From Candidatus Peribacteria bacterium (GTDB lineage: Bacteria; Patescibacteriota; Gracilibacteria; BD1-5; UBA6164), in NCBI GenBank assembly GCA_023898505.1, contig CP060226.1:310001-374000 (forward strand): a stretch of 64,000 nucleotides of DNA, given 5' to 3'. Positions 1 through 8,940 of this stretch are shown piece after piece. Under the pieces are notes generated by a model, which was not told where the DNA came from, did no database searches, and was given only the letters and a program-made list of their open reading frames with translations. The translations under genes were made by a program, and so were the position numbers. Every line of letters begins with the position of its first letter. Positions within the stretch are counted from its first letter, which is position 1.

Positions 1-1
1 C

Positions 2-514
2 CCCCTCTTTATATTTGTCATCATCGCCTCAGCAAATAGCGTCAATATTACTGATGGACTTGACGGACTTGTAGGAGGCTTGCTTCTCTTTTGTTATGGT
101 ATCTACGCGTATATCACCTATGATCAATGACTCTTTCTTCTTTCCACACTGTGTGTCAGTATCATCGGCGCTCTCATCGCTTTTCTCTGGTTCAATGTCC
201 GCCCCGCACAATTTTTTATGGGAGATGTAGGAAGCTTAGCGCTTGGGGCTAATCTCGGAATTATGGCGATGCTGACAAATACTATCTTCGTCTTTTTGAT
301 TATCAGTGCATTTTTTATCTTTGAAACTGTGAGTGTAATTATCCAACTTACTAGCAAGAGATTCAGAAACGGTAAAAAAGTCTTTCGTATCGCCCCATTT
401 CATCATCACCTAGAAGCCATAGGATGGAGTGAAGAAACAGTCGTATTTCGACTCCGGCTTATCGGGCTTATCACTTCCATATTTGGAATTATGTTTTATA
501 TGTTGCAGAAATAA
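2..514 (+). CDS. mraY: Phospho-N-acetylmuramoyl-pentapeptide transferase, C-terminal part
   Basis: Integral membrane enzyme that makes lipid I (undecaprenyl-PP-MurNAc-pentapeptide) in peptidoglycan synthesis. The N-terminus lies outside the window; about 170 residues remain. Visible family motifs are NITDGLDGLVGG, FFMGDVGSLALG and RIAPFHHHLEAIGW, which carry the conserved Asp and His residues of the active site, with hydrophobic helices between them. One TGA codon (after YDQ) must be read as glycine to keep the frame, so this is the first sign of code 25 in the window. It ends in TAA. Assignment is firm. Confidence 0.95.
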
Positions 515-556
515 AAAAATACATATACTTTTTAGTATACTTTTATCCTCAAAATT

Positions 557-709
557 ATGTCTTCAAATACAGCTGTTACCATAGAAAAGAAACAACTCCA
601 AGAGTATCTTGAGCTAGTTGATGTTATAAATAGCGAAAGAGATATACTCGTAGGAAAGTATATCAAATCTGATAATTACAATGAACTTATTCAGTATCTT
701 GATAAATAG
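557..709 (+). CDS. Small antitoxin-like protein (50 aa)
   Basis: A 50-residue acidic ORF placed 2 bp before a RelE/YafQ-like toxin. The start is the only ATG in frame, 42 bp after mraY. It has no TGA codon. The composition (helical, charged, ending YLDK) and the tight spacing to the toxin suggest a small antitoxin, but no DNA-binding motif can be identified by eye. Function is inferred from position only. Confidence 0.6.
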   Translation: MSSNTAVTIEKKQLQEYLELVDVINSERDILVGKYIKSDNYNELIQYLDK

Positions 710-711
710 TC

Positions 712-969
712 ATGGGTATTATTCTTACCGAAACATTTCAAAAAAAGTATAAAAAACTCGATATTACTCTTCAAAATAACTTTAAAGAAAAATTACAGTT
801 ATTTATAACACACGGCATACAACACCCTTCTCTCAGAATTCATAAATTAAAGTGAAAGTTCTATTTCAGTTATTCCCTCAGTATCAACATGAGCTATAGA
901 GCTCTTTTTTATAAAAAAGAGGAAGACTTTGTCTTTTACAGTATTGGAAATCACGATATCTATAAATAA
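712..969 (+). CDS. RelE/YafQ-family mRNA interferase toxin
   Basis: An 85-residue toxin that in this family cleaves mRNA on the ribosome. It shows the typical layout: an N-terminal charged helix (FQKKYKKLD), a second helix ending HGIQHPSL, then HKLKGKFYFSYSL, an RALFY strand and a terminal IGNHDIYK. The glycine of HKLKG is encoded by TGA; under the standard code the gene would stop there. It overlaps nothing and directly follows the putative antitoxin, as in a two-gene TA operon. Confidence 0.8.
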
Positions 970-978
970 TCTTTTATC

Positions 979-1212
979 ATGTTCCAAGAAAAAAATTGAA
1001 AACTTACACATACTTTTGAATTTCCAAACTTTCAAAAAGCAATAGATTTTATGAACACCGTTGCTAATATCTCGGAGTCAGTGAATCATCATCCGGATAT
1101 ATTTCTCCACGACTACCGTTTTGTTACCATTACTTTGTTTACGCACAGTGAAAACTCGATTACCAAAAGAGACCACTATCTCGCGGAACTCATTTCTAAA
1201 ATAAAGAACTAA
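979..1212 (+). CDS. 4a-hydroxytetrahydrobiopterin dehydratase (pterin carbinolamine dehydratase family)
   Basis: A 77-residue protein, shorter than the usual 95-110, with the family core: FEFPNFQKAIDFMNTVA, then SVNHHPDIFLHDY, then a LFTHS and ITKRDHYLAELI helix. The two adjacent histidines and the later TH supply the known active-site residues. In other bacteria the enzyme recycles oxidised pterin cofactor; in a reduced CPR genome the substrate is unclear. One TGA is read as Gly near the N-terminus (EKNGKL). It lies 9 bp after the toxin gene, so possibly co-transcribed. Confidence 0.85.
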
Positions 1213-1217
1213 TGATG

Positions 1218-1238
1218 ATCCTGAAACAAGTTCAGGAT
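1218..1238. repeat. Dispersed palindrome (ATCCTGAA / TTCAGGAT)
   Basis: An 8-bp perfect inverted repeat with a 5-nt loop, followed by GACAA. It is one of several short palindromes ending in a GACA tail scattered between genes of this window. It could also act as a terminator for the preceding operon, although no long T-run follows. Confidence 0.5.
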
Positions 1239-1301
1239 GACAAATACAATATATTTTCTATTTTTTATTTGTAATTTTCTATTCCCTCTATGTGATTTAC
1301 G

Positions 1302-1595
1302 ATGATCAATGAATCCTTTGTCTGTGAACACTGCGACAAAGAGGTTTCCAAACATCCAAGTGGTTCTGCCAGAAACCATTGTCCTTTTTGTCTCTACTCA
1401 AAGCACCTAGATGATACTTCTCCTGGAGATCGAGCTTCTCGCTGCCAAGGACTTATGGAGCCAATCGGTATGGATACTCGTAAAAATAAAGGCACTATGA
1501 TCATCCACCAGTGCCAAAAGTGTCAGAAAAAGATGCTCAATAAGCTTGCTCCAGATGATGATCTCCTTAGTTTTATGAAACAGTATCGCCCCTAA
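1302..1595 (+). CDS. RNHCP domain protein
   Basis: A 97-residue zinc-ribbon-like protein with motifs CEHC, RNHCPFCLYSKHLD, SRCQGLMEPIG and HQCQKCQKKM. The RNHCP string defines the Pfam family of that name, whose role is unknown; the four CxxC-type pairs indicate metal binding. An upstream ATG at 1290 is in frame (through a TGA glycine), so the protein may be four residues longer. It overlaps the convergent PsiE-like gene by 4 bp. Confidence 0.85.
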   Translation: MINESFVCEHCDKEVSKHPSGSARNHCPFCLYSKHLDDTSPGDRASRCQGLMEPIGMDTRKNKGTMIIHQCQKCQKKMLNKLAPDDDLLSFMKQYRP

Positions 1596-2056
1596 CGCTT
1601 TCTAAAATACGGCATCCCTGCATAGACGATAAGCAAGCAAATACCCACCACAGAAAATAAGATATTAATTGCCAAAGAGTGTACTCCAAAGTTGAAAACC
1701 ACTTCCATAATGAGGGCAATAATAGAGATTTCGACCAAATCTTTGATCTCGATATGGTGATACTGTGCATAACTTTCAAGGATTTTAAATCCCTTCACCA
1801 GTATCAATATAAAGGTAATGTTATTTAAAAGTGTCTCGATAAACGTAATGTTTGATTGTGCGCCAGAGTGTGCTTGTAAAAATAAATCCCCTGCTTCATA
1901 CGAAGCAAATTGAAACACATGCACAATTAAGATTACCACTTTATAAAAGATAAACACCGCAACAAGAAGCATCAATATATAAATCGATGCTGATACAAAC
2001 GAACGGAGATACTGAAAAAGATTTTGTTTTACTTTGGAAGAAGGACGCAGATTCAT
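1592..2056 (-). CDS. PsiE-like membrane protein (phosphate-starvation-inducible E family)
   Basis: A 154-residue protein with four predicted membrane helices, separated by the conserved segment YHHIEIKDLVEISIIALIMEV that is characteristic of the PsiE family. Function is not established; in enterobacteria the gene responds to phosphate starvation and cAMP-CRP. It has no in-frame TGA. It converges on the RNHCP gene with a 4-bp overlap. Confidence 0.75.
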   Translation of the reverse strand: MNLRPSSKVKQNLFQYLRSFVSASIYILMLLVAVFIFYKVVILIVHVFQFASYEAGDLFLQAHSGAQSNITFIETLLNNITFILILVKGFKILESYAQYHHIEIKDLVEISIIALIMEVVFNFGVHSLAINILFSVVGICLLIVYAGMPYFRKR

Positions 2057-2124
2057 ACATACAAGAAGTTATAAATATCTCTCCTAGTATAGCATATCCT
2101 TACGGAATCTCCAAAATTCAGGTA

Positions 2125-3021
2125 TTACGTAAAAAGCTGAATACCGTATTTTCCTAAACCTTCCGTCTGATATACCGTCCTATCAGAGAGTATCATAACC
2201 GCGTCAATTCTTTCTTGCGCCAAAAATTGAACTGCTCGTTCATATCCCATGGCAATACAGGTCGTCGCATACATATCAGCCAGTGAACAAGTAGGAGCAA
2301 TAATTGATACGCTCACTATCTCCATATGATTTTCTTCAGATTTTGGATCAAGGATATGATGATAGTGCTTGTTTCCAATATCCCACTGACGCTTATAGGT
2401 TCCAGACGTAGAAATCGCCATATCTTTGAGTACCAAAGTTGCCATTACTTGATCGGTATGAAAGGGATTATCAATCGCAACAATAGGAGTATCTCCATCA
2501 ACCGTATTTCCAGAAAGATAGATATCCCCCCCAGCATTGACGATGAAATCATGATACCCTTTTTCTCTCAGATATCCACTCACAACATCAACCGTATATC
2601 CTTTAACGATTCCTCCCAGATCAAGTTTTTGTCCTTTTTGTAAACTGACAATATCTCCAAATACCTGTACATGATCAAAATCTTTATTTTCTTCTCCTGA
2701 TTCTTGGATAAACTCACCACGAGAAAAATCTCTAGAATACCCAATACGACGAACATCTACCAGTGGATTAAAAAAACCGTCACTACGCTCATACACATCT
2801 TTCGCTTGCTGTAATACATCGATAAAACGAGAACTTACTTCTCGTTCTTTTTCTGCATTGAGACGACAGAGATCAGAACTCTCTAAAAAACGGGAAAATT
2901 CTTTTTCATAGGACGCAAAAATCCCAAATCCTTCATAAATAGCATCGATACAATTTTTGGTACTCACGATACTTATCGTGATATCCGTTCCCATCAAAAA
3001 ATGTGTGCGAGTATAGAGCAT
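2125..3021 (-). CDS. apbE: FAD:protein FMN transferase
   Basis: A 298-residue ApbE-family enzyme, which covalently attaches FMN to Thr/Ser of extracytoplasmic target proteins using FAD and Mg2+. Motifs include MGTDITI at the N-terminus, KLDLGGIVKGYTVD, NAGGDIYLSG and the C-terminal PTCSLADMYATTCIAMG metal-binding loop. No lipobox signal is seen, so it may act inside the cell or be tethered otherwise. It lies just downstream of a membrane redox fusion (3408-5078) and a small anchored protein, which suggests a flavin-based membrane electron-transfer unit. TGA-glycine is absent. Confidence 0.93.
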   Translation of the reverse strand: MLYTRTHFLMGTDITISIVSTKNCIDAIYEGFGIFASYEKEFSRFLESSDLCRLNAEKEREVSSRFIDVLQQAKDVYERSDGFFNPLVDVRRIGYSRDFSRGEFIQESGEENKDFDHVQVFGDIVSLQKGQKLDLGGIVKGYTVDVVSGYLREKGYHDFIVNAGGDIYLSGNTVDGDTPIVAIDNPFHTDQVMATLVLKDMAISTSGTYKRQWDIGNKHYHHILDPKSEENHMEIVSVSIIAPTCSLADMYATTCIAMGYERAVQFLAQERIDAVMILSDRTVYQTEGLGKYGIQLFT

Positions 3022-3042
3022 AAAAGTTCTCTGGAAAATATA

Positions 3043-3393
3043 TTACTCAAAATGACTATTTATCTGTTCTCTTGAAAGCAAATTTCCTTCTACTTCTACA
3101 TTTTTCACCCAAGGATTTTCTTTTGACATCTCTACTTTGAGATGACATACACTATAGTCGACCATATAGCTCGTATTTGTTTCTGTGATTTCTGGTAAAC
3201 AGTAAGGTAAAAATTTACGAGAAGTATCCATAAGCTCTGTCGTAACTTCTTCATCTGAGACTATCTGTTTTTCATTTTGACAATCAAAAACTCTGACTCC
3301 TGTACAGGTGTTGAGATCTGAAATCATAAACATCGCATAAAGTCAGCTGACAGTCAGCACAATAATTGCTAATATAATTCCTAATTTTTGCAT
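3043..3393 (-). CDS. Small membrane-anchored protein in the apbE redox operon
   Basis: A 116-residue protein with one N-terminal hydrophobic segment (MQKLGIILAIIVLTVSGLYA) followed by a soluble outer domain with three cysteines (NTCTGV, FDCQ, SVCHLKVE). The start at 3393 is reached only by reading one TGA as Gly inside the membrane segment. It sits between the redox fusion (14 bp away) and apbE (21 bp away), so it is a candidate partner or flavinylation substrate. No clear DxxxGAT-like flavinylation motif could be pointed out. Family unknown. Confidence 0.7.
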
Positions 3394-3407
3394 ATATACA
3401 CGTATGA

Positions 3408-5078
3408 CTAATTAAACTTCTCAAAAAATATATGAGTATATCCTGCCTGTTCAAGACACTCTTTTGTTGCTGCAACCAACCCAGGGTTTCCACAAATATA
3501 AAACTCTGTTTCGGGAGAAAATTGCATCTTTGATAGATCCATCCTTCCGTGCTTATACCCTTCACGTTCTTCTCGAGAGAGATATATCTCTACCTGAAGG
3601 CCGTTTATACTCTGCACCAGTGATTCATAAAACACATCTTCATAGCTCTGTACTCAAAAGAATAATTGATTTTCTTTCGATTGAAGTGGTCCAGCAGTCA
3701 GCATATGTATAATCGGTGATAGCCCTGTTCCTGTCGCCACAAATACTTTTGGATTTGGAGTAGTACGAAGCACAAAGTCTCCATAAATTCCCTTGATTTT
3801 TAGCGTATCTCCTAGCTTCATACGCTTGAGAGCTCTTCATCATCTTCCTGTATCTTGAAGCTTGATTCCAAATGTAAGTTTCTTACCTTTCGCGTACACG
3901 AGAGAATACGAACGAGAAAATTCTCCATCAAAGTCTTGCAAAATCATCACTGCATATTGACCAGGTAGCACGTCTACAGGAGTATCAAGTTCTACTCCGA
4001 GTTCAAGTACATCTGCAGTCAACATCTTATAAGAAATGATAGTCCCCATATATCCTCAAAAAATCGTATTTTCCGTCTCTTCATAGGGCTCAAAGTCTGC
4101 TTTGGATACACCACACACTGGACACCTCCAGTCATCAGGGATATCTTCAAACTTTGTTCCCGGTTCAATTCCTCCATCAGGATCCCCCACATTTTCATCA
4201 TAGATATATCCGCACGGGATACAGATATACTTTGTTGTCGTACTTGCTACCGATACCTTTTTCGGAAATACATAGGCTGCGGTTCTGAGTGCTACAACGA
4301 GTACAATAAGAAAACTATAGAACCCATCGAAACGAGATGCAACAGCGATATGAATTATGGAAATCAAAAACGCGGGGTATGCTAGTGACTGAAGTGTTTT
4401 CCAAAGTCTTCCTCCTAAAAATAGCATCGACACCTTATTGGATGTCAATCATAACACAAGCATCAATATCCCTGCAATTACGCCACTCAGTGCATCATAA
4501 CGAACAAGCATATTTTCATAAACATACTGAAAATACGAAACATCCTGATGATATTGAGATTGAAAGATATACTCAAGTGCAAAGTACTCTAAGCCATGTT
4601 TTAGAAAAAAGAGAAATGATAAAATCCCAAAAACTTTACGAGAAGTGATAATGATATCACGAGCAAACGCATGTTTTACAAAACGAAGGAGTGGGCTCAT
4701 ACTCAAAGCCAATGCAAAATACAAAAATGCTATCTTCCCATACGAACGAAGATAGAGGTTTGACTCCCCCACATGCTCCAACATAAAATGATGGTGTATA
4801 ACAAGTCCTGGGATTAACACCAGGGAAAACAAGAACACTAAAAGAAATGTATATTGTAATTCTTCTCGTACTTGTGTATTTTTAGGTCATCTCATACGCA
4901 TCCAAAGAAGCCCAAAAATCCCAAGAAGAAAATACACAAAATAGACCATGGAATAAGTATTTGAAAGATCAAATTGATAGATATACTCGATATTTACAAA
5001 TGTGAGTGAAAATACCCAGACAAATACTAATAGCTCAAGAATAAGAGTTAAAGAAAGTGGAAACCATTGTATTTTCAT
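3408..5078 (-). CDS. Fusion: ferric-reductase-like membrane domain + rubredoxin + FNR-type flavin reductase
   Basis: One 556-residue frame joined by five to six TGA glycines. Residues about 1-290 form membrane helices of the ferric reductase/MsrQ type, with a likely haem-ligand pattern ([15 protein letters not shown]) and TSNKVSM...[21 protein letters not shown]. Residues about 293-340 are a rubredoxin domain with two Cys4 knuckles ([20 protein letters not shown] and [12 protein letters not shown]). Residues about 352-556 are a ferredoxin-NADP reductase module (FSRSYSLV for [15 protein letters not shown] and [11 protein letters not shown] for NAD(P)). The likely path is NAD(P)H to FAD to the rubredoxin iron or membrane haem. 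Under the standard code it would be annotated as six fragments. Confidence 0.85.
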
Positions 5079-5104
5079 GGAGTATGTAAAAAAAGAATAA
5101 ACTA

Positions 5105-5293
5105 TTAACTCGCTCGCGTACGAGTATGATATCGCATATTAATCGCAGTATCAAGAGATTGTTCCCCAACGAGATCAATCACATTTACATCATCATTATC
5201 ACTCCCAGTATTAGCATCTAAAAACCCATCGATATCACATGAAGATAACGAAAGTAAAAAAAGAAATCCAACAAGAAATGTAATATATTTCAT
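5105..5293 (-). CDS. Small lipoprotein ending in TRTRAS
   Basis: A 62-residue protein with a lipoprotein signal (MKYITFLVGFLFLLSLSSC; the Cys at about residue 19 is in a lipobox-like context). The mature part is acidic (ANTGSDNDDVNVIDL). Its last six residues, TRTRAS, are identical to those of the next gene. The function is unknown; it lies 26 bp after the redox fusion start, on the same strand. Confidence 0.65.
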   Translation of the reverse strand: MKYITFLVGFLFLLSLSSCDIDGFLDANTGSDNDDVNVIDLVGEQSLDTAINMRYHTRTRAS

Positions 5294-5309
5294 ACGTATG
5301 TTATTAAAA

Positions 5310-6218
5310 TTAGCTCGCTCGTGTTCTAGTTGAGGCTTTTTTTCTGGCTGCCGCTTCCTGTGCTGCCTTTAGTGCTGTCGCTTGTTCTGCAGCCTTTCTC
5401 GCTACCTCCTCTTTGGCTTTCTGAACTGCAAGTTCCTGAGCAGCTTTCTCAGCAGCCGCTTCTTCTGCTGCCTTTATCGCTGCTGCCTCCTCTGCTGCTT
5501 TTTGTGCATCTAATTCGTCCTGAGCTTTTTGTACTGCTACTTGTTCTGCGACTTTTTTAGCTACAAGTGCCTGTGCTTGTTTTTTTACTGCAGCCTCCTC
5601 TGCTTGTTTTTGGAGTTCTTTTTCTCTTTCGGCTTGTATTCTTTGCTGTTCAGCTAGAGCTTCTGCCTGTTTTTGTAATACCAATTCTTTTTCTATCGTA
5701 TCAGTATAGGCAAGAATCTTTTCCTGTACTCCGGTCTGAAAAGCTTCAAACAATTGTATCTTTTTTTCATACCTTGCAACTAGCTCCGGTTTCCATACCT
5801 CTGTTTTGAGAATCTGCAACTCAGAAACCCTTGCTTGCACCAGTGATCACAGACGATCATACAACGAAAGAATATTTGAGTGTATCTTCTCAGATACTTT
5901 GGAATCAAATTGCTCTATTTTTTCTTGAATTCTCTGTTTATCTTGATCGGTAAGAGAAACAGAAGTTTCTATTTTCTGTTCCGTTTCACTACAGGCTTCT
6001 CTTGGCTCAGAAAAACTTACTCCTGACGGAGTAGTAATCGTGTCATATACTATACTGCATCAAGCATTTTCATGAGTACTTTCTTCTGCATGTGTATGAG
6101 AAATCATATATCCCGTTGTGGCTCATGATTCATTCAGTAAGACCATACATCCGTAGGAGCTCGTAACCAGGAGAAATATTCAACCAATAGTGTAAAGAGA
6201 GTTTTTTTGTCGACTCAT
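5310..6218 (-). CDS. Exported alanine-rich coiled-coil protein ending in TRTRAS
   Basis: A 302-residue protein. The start at 6218 gives a basic N-terminus and a hydrophobic export signal (NSLYTIGGIFLLVTSSYGC), which may be a lipobox. A helical domain follows, then residues about 170-295 are a long Ala/Gln/Lys/Glu-rich coiled coil (AAEEAAAIKAAEEA) like the TolA or IgA-binding type. Four TGA codons are read as Gly in the first third. The C-terminus TRTRAS matches the neighbouring lipoprotein. Probably a periplasm-spanning or surface stalk. It is the last backbone gene before the integron array. Confidence 0.7.
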
Positions 6219-6380
6219 TATCGGGGAAGCAGATACTAAAATAAAACCAATATTACCATTTCAAATTAAGAAACGTTTAAAAAGATTGATTTTTTATGGA
6301 GCATACTATACTCAGATAAAAATACAACCTTTTTCACAAAAGAAAATCTTACCTAATGGAATGGGCGCTGTGACGGATGG
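6219..6380. other. Backbone/integron boundary, no gene
   Basis: AT-rich spacer between the coiled-coil gene start and the outer end of the cassette array. I see no convincing ORF. The last 20 bases (GCGCTGTGACGGATGG) look like a worn attC end preceding the conserved TCTAAAATCC stretch at 6381. Confidence 0.5.
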
Positions 6381-6476
6381 TCTAAAATCCGATGGGGCTG
6401 AAAGTTTTGTGAAGTGTAACAAAACAAAACTAAAGCTCCGGAGGAACGGAGCGATAGCGGAGTGTATTTTAGACAA
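6381..6476. repeat. Decayed distal cassette remnant
   Basis: These 96 bases are nearly identical to 13429-13524, the body of the ORF-less cassette. Both start TCTAAAATCC and end ATTTTAGACAA, so the ends are inverted repeats. The attC normally expected to the left is degenerate (GATGGTCT in place of TTGTCT), so this marks the eroded far end of the array. Confidence 0.7.
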
Positions 6477-6583
6477 CGTTTCAGTATATCTGATGTTTGC
6501 CAAAATTCCTTTAAAAATCAATGAGTTTTTGGCAAATATGGGTCGAGCGAGGGCACAAGCGAGCCAGATATACTGTGTTATAT
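6471..6583 (-). repeat. attC site of cassette 6477-8668
   Basis: R' box AGACAAC at 6471, R'' box GTTATAT at 6577. Outer stem CAGTATATCTG/CAGATATACTG pairs perfectly over 11 bp; inner stem TTTGCCAAAA/TTTTGGCAAA. The extra bases TATGGGTCGAGCGAG lie only on one side, giving the strand asymmetry typical of attC. Confidence 0.9.
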
Positions 6584-6811
6584 GACCCGAGTCTTTCATT
6601 TTTCATCCTTATTCTATTCAATTTATCGAAAAATGAAAGGCGAGAGTGCAACGGGGCAAGGAGCGGAGAGAAACGGAGTGACGAAGCGTACATTTTTTCC
6701 TTATTATTCTTTTTCACTCTGCTTTTTTATCAAGTGTATAGAAAACAAGATTTTTCGTTTCAAAAATTCCAAGAGGGGTTAGGGGTGAATTGGAATTTTT
6801 GAAACTCCTTA
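6584..6811 (-). repeat. 3' cassette-end arm with conserved-loop hairpin
   Basis: No ORF. Its bases are an imperfect inverted repeat of 8530-8662 (shared ACATTTTT, TTTTTCACTCTGCTTTTTT and GAAAACAAGATTTTT). At 6759-6806 a 14-bp stem (GTTTCAAAAATTCC) encloses the loop AAGAGGGGTTAGGGGTGAAT, on the mRNA just after the stop codon. It may serve as a terminator. Confidence 0.7.
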
Positions 6812-8467
6812 TTATGCAGCCATTGGGAGACTTTCGTTATCTGATATATTTTTTTCGAGACTAATAAATTCAGAAAAACTTTCATTTTCTTGTTCACAAA
6901 TGGTTCTTATGCTTGTTTCATGATCTAAAATTGCTTGTTTCAAAGAAAGTAGCTTTGCCTCTAATATTTCAAGAACTCTACGATTATCACCATTTTGATA
7001 GAGATCTTCCAAATCATAATTTCCTTGCTCAATAATTCTGGCAATATTCCAAATAAAATCGCTTTCATCACTATATTGAGAAGTATTTATAATATCCGTA
7101 TATCGAGCGATTTCTTGAATATTTTTTCTTATGTCTTCCTTCCTTTCTCTTTCGAGTCTTTTTGTTTTATGTTCTTGATGATGAATGTTTGATATTTCTT
7201 CTGCATTAGCTATATTTCTTACTCTATCACTTGGTGTATAAGAAGGAAGGTCTTTTATCTTATCTGTAATATCCTCTCCCAACGAAATCATTTGTATATC
7301 TGTTTCTCTTGTTTTTACTAGTGTTCCAACAGGATTTTCTGGAAGTACTGGCAATTTTCTATGGGTGTGATCTTTGTTGGAATAGAAAAAAGTATCTGGA
7401 TCCTTTGGAAAAGGCTTCTCTAAATAAGAGATCATTTCCCCGTCCCCATTCCTAAAAGTTAAAATTTTATTGGAAGATATTTCAATTTTTGGTGCATAAA
7501 AACGTCCTCCTCTATTAAATACCATTGGAATGCCATATTTATCTGTAAATTCTTTGAATTTTTGAAAGGAAGTATTCGCATAAAATGATCTTCCTAAATT
7601 TTTGCCAGTTGGAATGGTATAAAATGCCGCTGAGAACTTTGGATCTCGCACAATTGTTTCCATAGTTGCATGATTACCTCTTAAACATGCTCTTACAGTA
7701 TCGTTTATGTTTCTTTGTAATAACAAAGGATCAGTATCTTGTATTTCATCGCCATTACGAAGAGCTTCTAAAGTTTCTTCTGTCACTATTTCATATTTAT
7801 CATCCGTAAAAGTTATAGGTTTGCCAGATTTTAGACGTGTTCTTTGGTAACCCCCTCCCCACATACTTTTTCCGACTCTTTGCTGCGTCTCAGAAATATA
7901 TTTGCTATTTGCATCACATGTAGAAGATTCTTTAATCTCTCCTCCGCAAACTATAAGACCAACCTGACTCCAAATTTGAGAGTCTTTAAAATCTCCCAAT
8001 TTCACAAGTGAAGTTGAAAATTCTGCATGAGGAATTCTTTGTAAATTGCTAGGGTTAAGAGATTGTAACATTCTTTTATCCCAAGGTTGATCGTGTGTTG
8101 CCATATTTGCAACATGTCCTTCAACACCAATATTTCTATCCATAGTAGCATGAATACATATGACATCTTTCGGAAGCTGTTCTATTTTTGCATTGTTTTT
8201 TACCCAAGATATCGCTCTTTCTTGTTCTGCCTTTATTTCCCCTGACTTCCTCATTCTTTGCAATCCGTCATCCATTCGCTCAGGAGTTAATCCAAGAGGA
8301 TCATTTTCTACATATTCAGGGGGTAATCCTTGATTTTCTCTACGAATATTGCCTTCAATTTCGATTGCTGTTTGCCTTGTAATATTATTTACAGCTGGAG
8401 AAATACCCTCTTCAATGGGTTGAGTTTTATCGATATTTTGGTATATTTGAGGAATTTTTTCCATCAT
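6812..8467 (-). CDS. Hypothetical protein, 551 aa (cassette 6477-8668)
   Basis: I do not recognise the family. The middle part is globular (CIHATMDRNIGVEGHVANMATH, SQVGLIVCGGEI, KSMWGGGYQRTRLKSGKPI), while the last 150 residues are charged and helical with probable coiled coils (HKTKRLERERKEDIRKN). It contains over 25 glycines, none encoded by TGA, unlike backbone genes, and it stops with TAA TAA. This points to a standard-code donor. It is the single gene of the most distal intact cassette. No signal peptide or membrane helix is seen. Confidence 0.75.
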   Translation of the reverse strand: MMEKIPQIYQNIDKTQPIEEGISPAVNNITRQTAIEIEGNIRRENQGLPPEYVENDPLGLTPERMDDGLQRMRKSGEIKAEQERAISWVKNNAKIEQLPKDVICIHATMDRNIGVEGHVANMATHDQPWDKRMLQSLNPSNLQRIPHAEFSTSLVKLGDFKDSQIWSQVGLIVCGGEIKESSTCDANSKYISETQQRVGKSMWGGGYQRTRLKSGKPITFTDDKYEIVTEETLEALRNGDEIQDTDPLLLQRNINDTVRACLRGNHATMETIVRDPKFSAAFYTIPTGKNLGRSFYANTSFQKFKEFTDKYGIPMVFNRGGRFYAPKIEISSNKILTFRNGDGEMISYLEKPFPKDPDTFFYSNKDHTHRKLPVLPENPVGTLVKTRETDIQMISLGEDITDKIKDLPSYTPSDRVRNIANAEEISNIHHQEHKTKRLERERKEDIRKNIQEIARYTDIINTSQYSDESDFIWNIARIIEQGNYDLEDLYQNGDNRRVLEILEAKLLSLKQAILDHETSIRTICEQENESFSEFISLEKNISDNESLPMAA

Positions 8468-8529
8468 AATATATGTTTGAAATTAAAGCTATTCTTGGTA
8501 TTTTACTATATTTTGCCTTAAAAATCAAA

Positions 8530-8662
8530 AATTCGTCTTCGGAGCGATAGCGGAGAAGACTCCTTATAATCCCCCTCATAAAAATTAAAAAATCTTGTTT
8601 TCTATTCCTTATCCTTCAAAAAAAGCAGAGTGAAAAAATATCAAATTGTAAAAATGTATGTC
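8530..8662 (-). repeat. 5' cassette-end arm of cassette 6477-8668
   Basis: Gene-free stretch upstream of the 551-aa gene. It contains CCCCCTCATAAAAAT and AATCTTGTTTTCTATTCC and is the inverted partner of 6584-6811. A nearly identical arm occurs at 30350-30473 in another cassette. Confidence 0.65.
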
Positions 8663-8756
8663 ATATAACGTTTGCTTCTATGAGATGTTTTGCGAAGTAT
8701 GAGCAAAATATGGGAGAGCGAATTGCAACGAGCGAACCTCATAGAAGCTGTTGTGC
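8663..8756 (-). repeat. attC site of cassette 8669-12534
   Basis: R' ATATAAC at 8663, R'' GTTGTGC at 8750. Outer stem GCTTCTATGAG/CTCATAGAAGC; inner stem TTTTGC/GCAAAA. Same stem family as the sites at 14487 and 22800. Confidence 0.9.
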
Positions 8757-8940
8757 GAGGGTTATTTTTCTGTAATGCAATGGAAGAAAAATAAAGTGCA
8801 ACGACCCCGAAGCGTATTTTTCAATATTTTTTCATTCCTTATTATTTTGTTGAAGAATTTTATCATTTTATTGGAATTTTTATTTTTCGTTTTTCTTTTT
8901 CCAAGAGGGGTTAGGGGTGAATTGGAAAAAGAAAAACACC
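8757..8940 (-). repeat. 3' cassette-end arm with conserved-loop hairpin
   Basis: No ORF. It pairs with 12425-12528 (shared TTTTTCAATATTTTTTC and GTTGAAGAATTT). At 8893-8938 the stem GTTTTTCTTTTTCC encloses the loop AAGAGGGGTTAGGGGTGAATT. The stem differs from that of cassette 6477-8668 but the loop is the same. Confidence 0.7.

Noticed and set aside
5330..5809. Leu/Pro-rich plus-strand ORFs.
   Set aside because: Antisense of the alanine-rich coiled-coil gene; no start context, and the minus-strand gene has a signal peptide and continuous frame.
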